Assembly (NCBI GenBank): GCA_963422445.2
Contig: OY729512.2
Span: 930,001 to 994,000 of the forward strand
DNA length: 64,000 bases
DNA from: G963422445 sp963422445
GTDB taxonomy: Bacteria; Pseudomonadota; Alphaproteobacteria; Thalassobaculales; Thalassobaculaceae
Reading direction: 5' to 3'
Made by a program: the position numbers and the translations under genes. Positions 18,719 to 28,318 of the stretch are shown in pieces. The notes beneath the pieces were generated by a model. The model saw nothing but the letters and a program-made list of their open reading frames with translations, was not told where the DNA came from and did no database searches. The first letter of the stretch is position 1. The number at the start of each line of letters is the position of its first letter.

Positions 18719-19561
18719 ATGGACACAGCACAAACGATCGCAGATCTGATCAAGGACCGCTACGGCCTTGAGACTGATGCCGGCCGGGATCTAGCTGCCA
18801 CCGGTGAACTTGCCAATATCCTGAAGCACCGGACGCATCGGCGATTTACCGACCAACTGGTGCCCGCTAACCTCCTTGATGTGCTCTTGGCGGCTGCATT
18901 CTCCGCGCCAGGAAAATCCGACATCCAACAGGGCACTGTCGTGATTGTCCGTGATCCTGACCGGCGCGAGGCTATCGCCGATCTCATTCCGTCGATGGAA
19001 TGGATCGGCACTTGTCCGGTTTTCATGATTTTCCTCGGAGACAGCCGACGCATCCGACGGGTTTGCGAATTCCGTGGCAAGCCTTTTGCCAACGATCATC
19101 TCGACGCGTTTCTGAACGCGGCGGTTGACAGCGCGTTGGTGCTGATGAATTTCATCAGGGCATCCGAGGCAGTCGGCCTCGGATGTTGTCCGATCAGTGT
19201 CGTGCGCAATCATATTGACGCCATTTCCACGATCGTCGGACTGCCGGACCATGTTTTCCCGGTTGCCGGCATGTGCGTCGGCTATCCGGCTGCTCAAGGC
19301 TATGTTAGCCTTCGCCTGCCAGCTTCGGTCAATGTCCATGTCGATCAATATGACGACTCCAACCTTGAAGCCGAGATCGATGCCTACGACAGGCGTCGCG
19401 ATGCCCGGTATTCGATTCCGGACGAAAAACAGCGTTTGGTTGACGAATTCGGCATCGCCGATTTCTATGGATGGTCTGAGGACAAGGCTCGGCAGGTCTC
19501 ACGGGCGGAACGGGAACAACTTGCGTCTCATCTGGTCCGCAAGGGCTTCAACCTCGGATAA
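18719..19561 (+). CDS. Nitroreductase-family FMN oxidoreductase (280 aa)
   Basis: Flavin enzyme of the NfsA/FRP-like nitroreductase fold, probably NAD(P)H-dependent. The N-terminal HRTHRRFTDQ and LLAAAFSAPGKSD are FMN-phosphate contacts. The VDSALVLMNFIRASEAVGLG and GLGCCPIS regions and the PVAGMCVGYP stretch are typical. ATG 18719 is preceded by GGAACGGGG. It is divergent from the broken reductase gene, with 324 bp between the two starts. Its substrate is unknown. Confidence 0.85.
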   Translation: MDTAQTIADLIKDRYGLETDAGRDLAATGELANILKHRTHRRFTDQLVPANLLDVLLAAAFSAPGKSDIQQGTVVIVRDPDRREAIADLIPSMEWIGTCPVFMIFLGDSRRIRRVCEFRGKPFANDHLDAFLNAAVDSALVLMNFIRASEAVGLGCCPISVVRNHIDAISTIVGLPDHVFPVAGMCVGYPAAQGYVSLRLPASVNVHVDQYDDSNLEAEIDAYDRRRDARYSIPDEKQRLVDEFGIADFYGWSEDKARQVSRAEREQLASHLVRKGFNLG

Positions 19562-19851
19562 TGGCGCGGACACTGCCGTGTTGAAGCCATTACCGCCCCG
19601 TGAACGTGTGTCTCGACTACTCAGCCGGCCTTTTCACATCAGGCAGAAATGCGACCTCATCCCGATCAGATCATTGGCAATGACAGGAAAGCATGTGCAA
19701 TGGGTGTGGTTCTGGGATGGCGAAGAGGGAATTATTTATTATCAATGGAACCTCTTGCAAAATTCCTGTCCCCAGGGTCCGGTGAGCCCGGATCGGTCGG
19801 TTGCTTCCGGTCACCTCTGCACCTGGAGGTCGGAATCCATGGATTCGCGGT

Positions 19852-19873
19852 GTCTCATCAGAGATGATGAGAC
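19852..19873 (-). terminator. GNRA-loop hairpin downstream of the copy E transposase
   Basis: A perfect 9-bp stem GTCTCATCA/TGATGAGAC with a GAGA loop. It lies about 95 bp past the transposase stop on the minus strand. The counterpart in the second copy (33778-33799) keeps 8 of 9 pairs. Likely role: transcription end or insulation; no U-tract is seen. Confidence 0.4.
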
Positions 19874-19967
19874 CAAACAGGGACCTTTGCGGACATCGGG
19901 ACACGCCTCTCCGGGTCTCTCTCTTCGAGAGGGCCGCGAAGGGTCGGTATGCGTTGTCGGAGCCGCG

Positions 19968-21146
19968 CTATGGGACGGCGAGGCGTATCAACTGGTCAGC
20001 CGCCAGGGCCAGGATGCCGACCATGAGATGGCAGGCGACCCTGGAATGTCCACGGACGCGGACATGGCGCCCGCCAAACTCATCCTTGAGGCGGGCGTTG
20101 GTCCTCTCGACACCGGACCGGATCCGGACCCGCACGTTCCCGGGATCGACATGGCCTGCTGCACGCCGGGCCCGGGCCTCCCGGTCTCGCTCCTCTTTGA
20201 GGTCCTTGTTCCGGCGCGGATTGACATCGATGATCGGCACATGGCCAAGCCGTTCGCTCATCTGGTAGATCTCCCTGGCATCATAGGCCGCGTCCATGAG
20301 ATCGTAGAGATTGGTCACACGCCCGGCGGTCATCATCGCCAGCGGGATCGCGACCTGGCTGTCATGGACGGATGCCGAGGTGAGGACGGTCCTCAGCGGC
20401 ACCCCGCAGTCTGCTGTGTCGATATGCAGCTTGTAACCGCGCCAAGCCTCCATGACCCCTTTGGCATTCTTCTTTGCCCCGTGATCGCAGACCTTCGGCA
20501 GCGCGTCGAGCCTCTCATCGAGATCCATCCCGTTCGCTTGCTGTTCGAGACGCCCAGGCTCCTTCGTCCTCTCCGCGCCCTTGCGGGGCCGGCCGCGCTT
20601 GCGGTTCGGCGTCCTGGCCTTCGGCTTCGGGGCCGGCGTCTCCCGGGCCTCGATGGCCGTCGGGTCCCTCGACACGTGGCCGATGAGCGTGTCGCCCAGT
20701 GTCTCTGCAACCAGAGCCGCGTGCATCCTCTCCGGAAGACGGGACTGCGACCATTCGGCAAACGTCCGCGAAAACGTCGCTTCACTCGGGATCTCCGAGA
20801 CACGCGACCCGCCGCACAGCCGGCGCAACGTCGGGTCCACCTTGAGACTGTCGATCAGGTGGCGGGTCGTCGGCAGACCCCACACCGCCTTGGCGATGAC
20901 GCCACGGGCCAGCGCCCGGCGATCTTCCCGGGGCCGACCCGGACCGGTCCACACCCCATCGACGAAGCCCTCCACCTTGACGAGATCGAGAGCTGTCACG
21001 AAACGCTTGTGCGTCTCGAGGAGAGGACCGACCGCCTCGGCCAACGCAGGGAAAAGGTCCCCTTGAAATCGGCGCCAGAGATCGGATAGGGTCGAGCCAA
21101 GGGTCCTCGGGGTCACCTCCTCGGTATCTTGTTGTTGTGGAAACAC
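19968..21146 (-). CDS. DDE transposase, DUF772-like N-terminus (392 aa)
   Basis: Uninterrupted transposase. The N-terminal third (LWRRFQGDLFPALAEAVGPL and the KAVWGLPTTRHLIDSLKVDP region) resembles the InsH/DUF772 DNA-binding domain. A basic linker PNRKRGRPRKGAERTK follows. The catalytic domain has YKLHIDTADCGVP, LYDLMDAAYDAREIY and VRIRSGVERTNARLKDEFGG. It starts at ATG 21146 near the right end. This copy appears functional, unlike the interrupted copy F. Confidence 0.78.
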   Translation of the reverse strand: MFPQQQDTEEVTPRTLGSTLSDLWRRFQGDLFPALAEAVGPLLETHKRFVTALDLVKVEGFVDGVWTGPGRPREDRRALARGVIAKAVWGLPTTRHLIDSLKVDPTLRRLCGGSRVSEIPSEATFSRTFAEWSQSRLPERMHAALVAETLGDTLIGHVSRDPTAIEARETPAPKPKARTPNRKRGRPRKGAERTKEPGRLEQQANGMDLDERLDALPKVCDHGAKKNAKGVMEAWRGYKLHIDTADCGVPLRTVLTSASVHDSQVAIPLAMMTAGRVTNLYDLMDAAYDAREIYQMSERLGHVPIIDVNPRRNKDLKEERDREARARRAAGHVDPGNVRVRIRSGVERTNARLKDEFGGRHVRVRGHSRVACHLMVGILALAADQLIRLAVP

Positions 21147-21454
21147 AACATATCACGAGGTGGCCCCGAGACCCAGGCCCTCGACAACAAAACCAGCCTC
21201 GACAAGGCAAAAAACCGGGCGGGCCGGCAATTTTGCAAGAAGCTCAATGAATCAAGGGTTTCCAGATGGTGTCGTGATGCGGTGATTTGCTGCAAGATCC
21301 GGTGCTCTGTCGAGGTGCTGGTACCGTCTACGGCGTTGATATGAGATCAGGGGATGCTCTAACCCGCAAACTGTGGTATGATCAAGTATGGACATATTGG
21401 ATCAGGAGCATCCTGATGCCAGTATCGCTGTTACCGTCCGCCACGTCTAGCCCG

Positions 21455-21566
21455 TTGTCCGATGACGCGCCCACACAGGATGTTGTCCGATGACGCGCCC
21501 ACACAGGATGTTGTCCGATGACGCGCCCACACAGGATGTTGTCCGATGACGCGCCCACACAGGATG
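21455..21566. repeat. Four exact tandem copies of a 28-bp unit
   Basis: The unit starts TTGTCCGATGACGCGCCCAC and ends ACAGGATG. It is present at 21455-21482, 21483-21510, 21511-21538 and 21539-21566, all identical, followed by a 3-4 base start of a fifth. Because 28 is not a multiple of three, each copy shifts any reading frame through it. There is no spacer diversity, so this is a minisatellite and not a CRISPR array. Confidence 0.95.
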
Positions 21567-21997
21567 TTGACCTCGTTTTCGCCGAGAGTCCGACCCGGGT
21601 TTTGACCCTGTGCCGAGAGCCGTTGAAGGCCAGCGGTATTCCCTGGAGTTTCGCGACTTTGGAGGCGTAGCTCAAAACGACATTGAATGATGTGGGCTGC
21701 CACGTTCTGGCCAAGGAGATCGATGATCGTCCTGCAGATCCTGACACCCTTGAGCGGGACGGTCAGGGTTGTCGACGTGTTGCTCCGACCCGACACACGA
21801 TCATATCGTCCCTGGGTCCGGTCTCGTATCTGCGGCCGCGCTATCGCTGTTCAGGCGTGTCGACATCGCTTGGTCCGGTTGATGAAAGCCTGGGTCTTGT
21901 CGCGGATTATCCGACCGGTCCGGCGGAGATCGGATCTTTCATGATGGGACAATGCACGCCGCGCGACTGTGTCGATATCTTTGAGAGCCTGACCTAA
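21567..21997 (+). pseudogene. ISKra4-like transposase fragment
   Basis: A degenerate frame with a stop near 21670, then an open part from 21683. The segments SSLGPVSYLRPRYRC, GPVDESLGLVADYPTGPAE and MMGQCTPRDCVDIFESL resemble the N-terminal half of ISKra4-family transposases. The rest of the protein is missing because the sequence passes straight into an IS5-type end at 21984. Confidence 0.45.
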
Positions 21998-22370
21998 AAC
22001 TGGTTGGGTGGTCTCGCATGATGTGCCCTGGAACGAGACGACCCGGAAGTAGTATAGCCGCAAGACGGAGCGTTACGAAAGCGATTTGACCGATGCCGAA
22101 TGGGCTTTGCTGGACCCGCTTCGTTCGGCCATGCCGATCTCGAGCGGGAACTGACCTTCTTCAAGCGCAACCGTCACGCATGGACTATCATGAGTTGCGG
22201 TCCCGAACCCTGATCGTGGGGTCCGGCACCGTCGAAGCCGCCAACTAAGGTTCCGGTCACGCAGCGGATGAAACGGTCGGAGATGCGGTGGACTGTTGAT
22301 GGCGATCAAGGGATCCTGAGCATCCGGGCCCTGCTGAAGTCCGGCCGCTTCAATGACGCCTAGTTTGAAA
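21984..22370 (+). pseudogene. Relic IS5-type element (related to 56157-57045)
   Basis: It starts with the terminal sequence GAGAGCCTGACCTAAAAC and encodes NETTRK, a stop, YSRKTERYESDLTDAEW and then degenerate sequence. It matches the left part of the element at 56157 but retains seven bases deleted there. The remainder carries deletions and stops; no function is expected. Confidence 0.6.
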
Positions 22371-22457
22371 TCCTGAACAGCATGACAGCGAGTAATAATA
22401 ACGCCATATTGTGAAAGCCTTCTCGTAGCTCAAGAGAGAGAAAACAACAAAAATAAA

Positions 22458-23488
22458 CCTGATCATCACTCAAGCTAAGTGTAACTTGAGCAGCCGCTCC
22501 GGCATCGGTGGCGTCCTCAGCGCCACGTAGACCAGTCTCGGGATGATGTCGGGCAGATCGAAGCGACGATTGAACCGGTACTCGAACTTCGCCAGATAGC
22601 GCTGCGCATACTTGGGTCGAACCGCATGGTAGGTACCGCGCAAAGCGTTCTTGATGGTGCCGAGGATCGTGTTCACCCATCGAAACCCGGGGCGCTCGAC
22701 CGCGGCTTTCCCGCCGCCGGTCACCATCGGCTCATGAACGCAGCCTGCCGCGGTCACGCCATTGAAGCAGGTCAGCCCATCGGAGAGCACCTGCGTGCCC
22801 GGGCTCAGGTGCTGCTGCGCCCAGGCGGCGATTTCGGTGAGACGGAAGCCTTCGACCACGGTGAGCGTCACCCGCTGCGGATGTCCCGCCTCATTGGTCT
22901 CGATCGCGGCCACGAAAGGGGTCTTGCCCGGTGCCCCACGTCCGCGCTTGCCGCCGCTGCGCTCGCCCCCGAGGGAGGCGTCGTCGAGTTGGATGAACCC
23001 GCCGAGCACATGCGCGCGGTCGCGCTCCATCATCACCTGCATCAGCGTGTGGCGCATGCGCCATGCGGCGTTGTCGGAGATGCCGAGTTGGCGGTGCAGC
23101 GTCATCGTCGATGCACCTTTCTTGTCCTGGGTCATGAAGGAGGTGCCCTGGAACCACACCGTCAGGAGCAGCTTGGTGACCTCGAAGATGGTGCCGGCGG
23201 TAATGGAGGTCTGGCGGTTGCAGCGATAGCACTTCTGGAGCTTGTGTGTGGTCAACTGGCAGTCTCGGTCGTGGCCGCAGTTCGGGCACACGAACCCGTT
23301 GGGCCAGCGCCATCGGGACAGGGCGTCGAAGCACTGCTATTCGGTTCCATAGAGCGAGAGGAACGCGTTGAGGCTGATTCCCTTCTGGAACTGCACCGGG
23401 TTGCGGGCCATGAAATTCTCCTTCTCTATCATCAAATTACATGGCTGTATTCTATACCAAATGCCACTTAGCGTCGAGGGTAATCAGG
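22458..23488 (-). mobile_element. IS1595-family element, copy 1
   Basis: 1031 bp. Ends CCTGATCATCACTC and, inverted, CCTGATTACCCTCG share the inner block GCTAAGTG. The element is flanked by the exact 8-bp duplication AAAATAAA (22450-22457 and 23489-23496), the duplication length typical of IS1595. Confidence 0.92.
22470..23411 (-). pseudogene. IS1595-family (ISXO2-like) transposase with in-frame stop
   Basis: From ATG 23411 the frame reads MARNPVQFQKGISLNAF and LSLYGTE. It then meets TAG near 23337 before QCFDALSRWRWPNGFVCPNCGHDRDC, the zinc-ribbon. The remainder is open to 22470, with the ISXO2 catalytic region IQLDDASLGGERSGG, VLSDGLTCFNGV, and WVNTILGTIKNAL before the C-terminus. A single nonsense change seems to be the only lesion; a downstream start would lack part of the N-terminus. 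Confidence 0.85.
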
Positions 23489-23580
23489 AAAATAAATCTA
23501 CTACGAAACTATCAAAGAAAGACAAATGACGACGCCATATCAGAACCACACCCTTGGGAGATACCGCTCTGGAGCAATGA

Positions 23581-23859
23581 TTGTGGAGCATTTTGCGCAC
23601 GCGACCAAACGACTACGAGGACAAGGTCGGCCTTGCGGTGGTCGACATGACGGTGATGATCGGTAAAGTGGCGAACCTGGTTGAAGGTGCTGTCCAGCAG
23701 TGGGACGAAGCAAAAGCCGCCTTGAGGGTCTTCGCCAACGACATCGATCAAAGGATTCCGGATATCGCTCGGAGTATCGGCAGAAGCGAGGCAACCAACG
23801 CAATCCCCGAATTGCTGGTCGGCCTGCGGGAGCAAATCGACCGTTGGTGGAACTTCTGA
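23581..23859 (+). CDS. Small hypothetical protein (up to 92 aa)
   Basis: An open frame from TTG 23581, with a possible internal ATG at 23647, between two ISs. The composition is protein-like and amphipathic (EGAVQQWDEAKAALRVFAND, IPELLVGLREQIDRWW), with heptad-like hydrophobic spacing. There is no clear ribosome site and no domain I recognise. It may be the remnant of a larger gene broken by the flanking elements. Confidence 0.3.
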   Translation: MWSILRTRPNDYEDKVGLAVVDMTVMIGKVANLVEGAVQQWDEAKAALRVFANDIDQRIPDIARSIGRSEATNAIPELLVGLREQIDRWWNF

Positions 23860-24272
23860 CACCAACGCATCCGCTGTTGAAGGATATGTTCCGCTTCGCT
23901 TTCTCTCGGGCGGATCGGTAGTCGGACGCGAATAGGAGAGACCAGCCCAGGCCCTGTGATTCGGCGTCTTGCAACGGGATCCTGTCGCGTGGCGGCAGAT
24001 AGCGGTCTCGCAACCCCAAGTGTCTTGCAGGTGGTTAAAGGATGGGACAATCAGGGCTAAGGATTGTCTGAACAAGTCGGTTTTGGCACAATTAGTTTCT
24101 TGGTAACGGAGTGGAATGCGAGCCTTGGAGCAAGCGACGTTTGCGGAGCTGGAGCACGATCTGAAGAAGCGTCGGACGCGGCGCGAGGTCTTTCTCGAGA
24201 CGATGGACGGGCTAGTTCCCTGGGAGCGGCTGGAGGCACGCATCGAGCCGTTCGACCCGAAGGCCGGGCTAA

Positions 24273-25023
24273 GGCGTGTTGACACTAACGCAGTGCCTCG
24301 ACGATGAGCGCGAAGGTGATGAAGCCGAGGAAGATGACGTCGAGCTTGTCGTAGCGTGTGAAGATGCGCCGGAAGCCTTTGAGCCGTCGGAACAGCCGCT
24401 CCACCTCATTGCGGCGTTTGTACAACTGCCGGTCGTACGTATGCACGGTCCATCAGCAGGGACCGGGGTGTCTTCTGGCGCCCCAGACGTTCGAGTAGCT
24501 TGCGTCCTTCGGGCGCATTCTGGGCCTGGCCGGCAGACAGCGCGAAGGTCACGGCCGTTCGCTCATCTGCGGCAACCAGATGAACTTTGGTATTCCATCC
24601 GCCCCGCGACTTGCCGATGCATTGCGGACCGTTTTTTTCAGCGCCCCGGCGCCATCGGGATGGACCTTCACGCTGGTGCTGTCCAGCGAGACCACATCGA
24701 GCGTCACATGCACCATCCGCTCGCGCTGCAGGTGCTCGAAGACCCGCGCGAGCACGCCGTTCTTCGACCACCGGTTCATCCGGGTGTAGACGGTGTGCCA
24801 CTTGCCGAAGCGAGGCGGTAGTCCGCGCCACTTGCAGCCGTGCTCGACGACATAGAGGAAGGCATTGAGCACCTGGAGGTTGGACGCGGCGACGTTGCCG
24901 CGTTGGACCGGCAAATGCGGGGCGATGCGTTCGTACTGGGCTTGGCTGAGTTCCATACCGATGACTCGCTGACGAGGAACCAGCCAACATGATAGCATCA
25001 TTGAACATTAGTGTGAACACGCC
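24273..25023 (-). mobile_element. 751-bp internally deleted IS5-type (IS427-like) element, copy 1
   Basis: Ends GGCGTGTTGACACTAA and, inverted, GGCGTGTTCACACTAA. It is flanked by CTAA on the left and CTAG on the right, so the two flanks are not a simple target duplication. The transposase frames encode residues identical to those of the inverted copy at 27185-27935. Confidence 0.88.
24285..24956 (-). pseudogene. IS427-like transposase with internal deletion, copy 1
   Basis: orfA (MELSQAQYERIAPHLPVQRG to GAGALK) meets a run of seven A, where a -1 shift gives SRGGWNTKVHLVAADERT. After LLMDRAY about 30 codons normally present are gone and the frame is lost. The end YDRQLYKRRNEVERLFRRLK is in a third frame. 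The catalytic residues exist but cannot be joined in one protein, so this copy could only move in trans. Confidence 0.82.
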
Positions 25024-26004
25024 CTAGTTCCCTGGGAGCGGCTGGAGGCACGCATCGAGCCGTTCTACCCGAAGGCCGGTCGCGGTCGGCGGCCCTATCC
25101 GCTGAGCGTGATGCTGCGGGTGCGCTGCCTGACGAGACGACGATCCTGCATTTCCGCCACTTGCTGGAGACGCACGGTCTGGGTGAGACGCTGTTCGAGG
25201 AGATCAACGCACATCTGGCCTCTCTCGGACACCGCTTGAGCAAGGGGACGATCGTGGACGCGAGTCTCATTGCCGCGCCGTCGTCGACGAAGAACCGCAA
25301 GGGCGAGCGGGACCCGGAGATGCACCAGACGAAGAAGGGCAATCAGTGGCATTTCGGGATGAAGGCGCAGTCGGGCTTGACGCACAGCGTGGAGACGACG
25401 CCGGCGAATGTCTCGGATGTGGCGACGGCGCACGCGCTGTTGCACGGGGGCGAGGAGCAGGTGTGGGGTGACGCGGGCTATCAGGGGGTGGACAAGCGCG
25501 CGGAGAACCGGGACACGGACGTGGACTGGGAGGTGGCGATGAAGCCCGGCAAGCGCCGGGGGCTGGACAAGGCGGGCCCGGAGGCGGCGGCGGAGAGGCG
25601 CAAGGCGTCGGTTCGGGCGAGGGTGGAACATCCGTTCCTGTATGTGAAGCGCCACTTCGGCTACGCGAAGGTGCGCTATCGGGGGCTGGCGAAGACCACG
25701 CAACGCATCGCCGTGCTGCTCGGGTTCACCAATCTGCTCATCGCGGGGCGCGGCGCCACCGCCTGACGTGGGGGGAGTCCGTCCGCAACCGCCGCAAGGC
25801 GGCGGGGACGGTCGACTCGGGCATCGAAATCCCCATTTCCTGGCACGACAACACGTCCCCGATGGGCTCTGGCGTTTCATCCACGGGCCACGACACCCGT
25901 ATACCCGAAAAAACCGGCTTGTTCAGACATTCCCTAAGGGCTTGCCATGAAAGGTGATGGCAGTTGTTTCTCCGCCGCTGCGTCCGCGATCAGAACGGAT
26001 CGCC

Positions 26005-27180
26005 TAGTGTCCTGATCGATAAATATGTATAGTGGTAGGCGAGGCTTCCGACACGGGAAGCAGGATCATGAGAGTTGCGGTGAAAATCGAGCTGACCGAG
26101 GCGGAGCGCAGCGCGCTGGAACGGCTTTCGCGTGGGCAGAAGGTCTGGCAGAGCCTGGCCCGGCGGGCCCGCATTGTGTTGCTGGCGGCCGACGGGAAGA
26201 GCAACCTGAACATTGCAGAAATTCTCGCGGTCACACCTCTGACCGTCAGCAAGTGGCGCAAGCGTTTCGCAGGACAGGGGCTGGACGGGCTGCATGACGA
26301 GCCGCGCCCCGGCGCGCCGCGGAAGCTCTCCGATGACGCTGTCGCCGCGGTCGTGCGCAAGACACTGGAGGAAACGCCCAGGGACGCCACACACTGGAGC
26401 TTGCGCTCCATGGCTGATGCGGTCGGGTACGCTCCTTCGACGGTTCACCGCATCTGGCGGGCCTTTCCCCTGCAGCCCCACCGCAGCGAGACCTTCAAGG
26501 TATCGAAGGATGCGATGGTCGTGGACAAGGTCCGGAATATTGTCGGCCTGTCTCTTGATCCTCCGCAACACGCCATGGTGCTGTGCGTCGACGAGAAGAG
26601 TCAGGTACAAGCCCTTGACCGAACCCAGCCGTTGCTGCCCATGCGCCCCGGACAGGTGGACCGCCGCACGCACGACGTCAAGCGCAACGGCACAACTTCA
26701 CTGTTTGCTGCGCTTGACGTCGCGACCGGCAAGATCATCGGCCGATGCTACCGCCGCCACCGCAGCACGGAATTCCGCAAGTTCCTCAACCAGATCGAGA
26801 AGGCCGTGCCCGATGACCTCGACAGTCATATCGTCATGGACAACGACGCCACTCACAAGACGCAAATGATCCGCGACGGGTTCGCCCGCCGCCCGCGCTG
26901 GCATGCCCACGTCACACCGACATCCGGATCTTGGCTCAATCAAGTTGAGCGATTCTTCGCGGACATCACCGAAAAGCAACTGCGGCGGGCATCCACCGCT
27001 CGACACAGGAGCTCGAACAGGCGATTCTCGACTACCTCGACATTGTCAATCAGAACCCCAGACCGTTCCGGTGGCACAAGTCGGCCGACGAAATCCTCGC
27101 CGCCATCAAACGCTTCTGCCTCAGAACTCTCGAGATTGCAGAAAATCCAGTATAATAATAGAAACTTACGATCCAGGGAA
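26005..27180 (+). mobile_element. IS630-type element D, right end missing
   Basis: The left end TAGTGTCCTGATCGATAAAT (from 26005) matches the IS630-I terminal start. No matching inverted end is found before the next IS at 27185, so the right end has been lost. The protein is clearly related to IS630-I but diverged. Confidence 0.75.
26068..27155 (+). pseudogene. IS630-family transposase D, one frameshift near the end
   Basis: From ATG 26068 (MRVAVKIELTEAERSALERL) the frame is open through LCVDEKSQVQALDRTQP, VMDNDATHKT and SWLNQVERFFADITEKQLRR. Near 26988 one base is missing. The correct C-terminus IHRSTQELEQAILDYLDIVN to EIAENPV then lies in another frame, ending at TAA 27153-27155. All three catalytic acids lie before the lesion. 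Confidence 0.85.
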
Positions 27181-27184
27181 CTAG

Positions 27185-27935
27185 GGCGTGTTCACACTAA
27201 TGTTCAATGATGCTATCATGTTGGCTGGTTCCTCGTCAGCGAGTCATCGGTATGGAACTCAGCCAAGCCCAGTACGAACGCATCGCCCCGCATTTGCCGG
27301 TCCAACGCGGCAACGTCGCCGCGTCCAACCTCCAGGTGCTCAATGCCTTCCTCTATGTCGTCGAGCACGGCTGCAAGTGGCGCGGACTACCGCCTCGCTT
27401 CGGCAAGTGGCACACCGTCTACACCCGGATGAACCGGTGGTCGAAGAACGGCGTGCTCGCGCGGGTCTTCGAGCACCTGCAGCGCGAGCGGATGGTGCAT
27501 GTGACGCTCGATGTGGTCTCGCTGGACAGCACCAGCGTGAAGGTCCATCCCGATGGCGCCGGGGCGCTGAAAAAAACGGTCCGCAATGCATCGGCAAGTC
27601 GCGGGGCGGATGGAATACCAAAGTTCATCTGGTTGCCGCAGATGAGCGAACGGCCGTGACCTTCGCGCTGTCTGCCGGCCAGGCCCAGAATGCGCCCGAA
27701 GGACGCAAGCTACTCGAACGTCTGGGGCGCCAGAAGACACCCCGGTCCCTGCTGATGGACCGTGCATACGTACGACCGGCAGTTGTACAAACGCCGCAAT
27801 GAGGTGGAGCGGCTGTTCCGACGGCTCAAAGGCTTCCGGCGCATCTTCACACGCTACGACAAGCTCGACGTCATCTTCCTCGGCTTCATCACCTTCGCGC
27901 TCATCGTCGAGGCACTGCGTTAGTGTCAACACGAC
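27185..27935 (+). mobile_element. 751-bp internally deleted IS5-type (IS427-like) element, copy 2
   Basis: Same length and ends as copy 1 at 24273, in the opposite orientation. It is flanked by CTAG on both sides (27181-27184 and 27936-27939), a clean insertion. The identical internal deletion shows that it moved or was copied after the deletion arose. Confidence 0.9.
27252..27923 (+). pseudogene. IS427-like transposase with internal deletion, copy 2
   Basis: The same three-frame structure and same deletion after LLMDRAY as copy 1, so it cannot make a full transposase. It starts at ATG 27252 and ends in ALIVEALR, followed by TAG, in the third frame. Confidence 0.82.
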
Positions 27936-27939
27936 CTAG

Positions 27940-28318
27940 TTTGAATCTCGCACAACTGAACGTCTCGCAGGGCGATGCATCCCGAATCGATACAGTCGCT
28001 TCGGACCGCAGGGATTGATCAGACAATCGGTATCCTGCTGACATCCGCCGTCCAATCGTTGCACCTGCGACCGAAAAATCGAACTGCACTTCCACTGTCG
28101 CAAGCTTGCCGTCGGACAACACTATCGGCGTATTGCTGTCTGCGGTTTGGTATCGTCCTGGTCGAGGCAGGCCAATGTTTGCGGTCTGGATGCCATGAGC
28201 GCTCGTCCGGCGCTCGGGATCTTCAGGCATCGTTCGTGACATTCCGGACATCTGATTTATCATTGCATCAAGGCTGTGGGATCGTCCACCGCCTGACTTC
28301 CAACGACAGGAGCAGTTG
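27940..28318. other. Non-coding upstream region of the CoA-transferase gene
   Basis: About 380 bp between the IS and the caiB-like gene. Frames here (for example 27975-28319) have no ribosome site or recognisable domain. The region probably holds the promoter of the 28319-30618 gene pair, but I could not single one out. Confidence 0.45.

Larger units (their letters stand above)
19748..21245 (-). mobile_element. Unassigned IS4/IS5-superfamily element, copy E (complete)
   Basis: 1498 bp. Ends are GAACCTCTTGCAAAATT and, inverted, GAGCTTCTTGCAAAATT (15 of 17 match), flanked by the 4-bp duplication AATG (19744-19747 and 21246-21249). A second, interrupted copy occupies 33676-36041. I could not assign the element to a named IS family. 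Confidence 0.85.
24116..25766 (+). pseudogene. IS5-family transposase, interrupted and internally deleted
   Basis: The N-terminus MRALEQATFAELEHDLKK to IEPFDPKAG lies before the nested IS. After it the frame restarts with VPWERLEARIEPFYPKAG and runs to LRVRCL, where an internal deletion with a frameshift leads to ETTILHFRHLLETHGLGETL. The rest is open to 25766 (DASLIAAPSSTKN, MHQTKKGNQWHFGMKA, GDAGYQGVDKRAEN, RARVEHPFLYVKRHFGYAK). A further small in-frame gap follows HFGMKA. It is inactive. Confidence 0.85.
24061..25933 (+). mobile_element. IS5-family element, interrupted by a nested 751-bp IS
   Basis: Ends GGATTGTCTGAACAAGTCGG and, inverted, GGAATGTCTGAACAAGCCGG (18 of 20 match), flanked by CTAA (24057-24060 and 25934-25937). 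The interior is interrupted at 24273-25023. A 52-bp piece of the element (24216-24267) is repeated on the other side of the insert (25028-25079). Confidence 0.88.

Noticed and set aside
21455..21566. Possible CRISPR array
   Set aside because: The four 28-bp units are directly adjacent with no unique spacers and no cas genes nearby, so this is a tandem repeat.
24270..27939. Composite transposon carrying cargo between the two 751-bp elements
   Set aside because: Both flanking copies lack a functional transposase, the interior holds only IS remnants, and there is no duplication around the whole unit.
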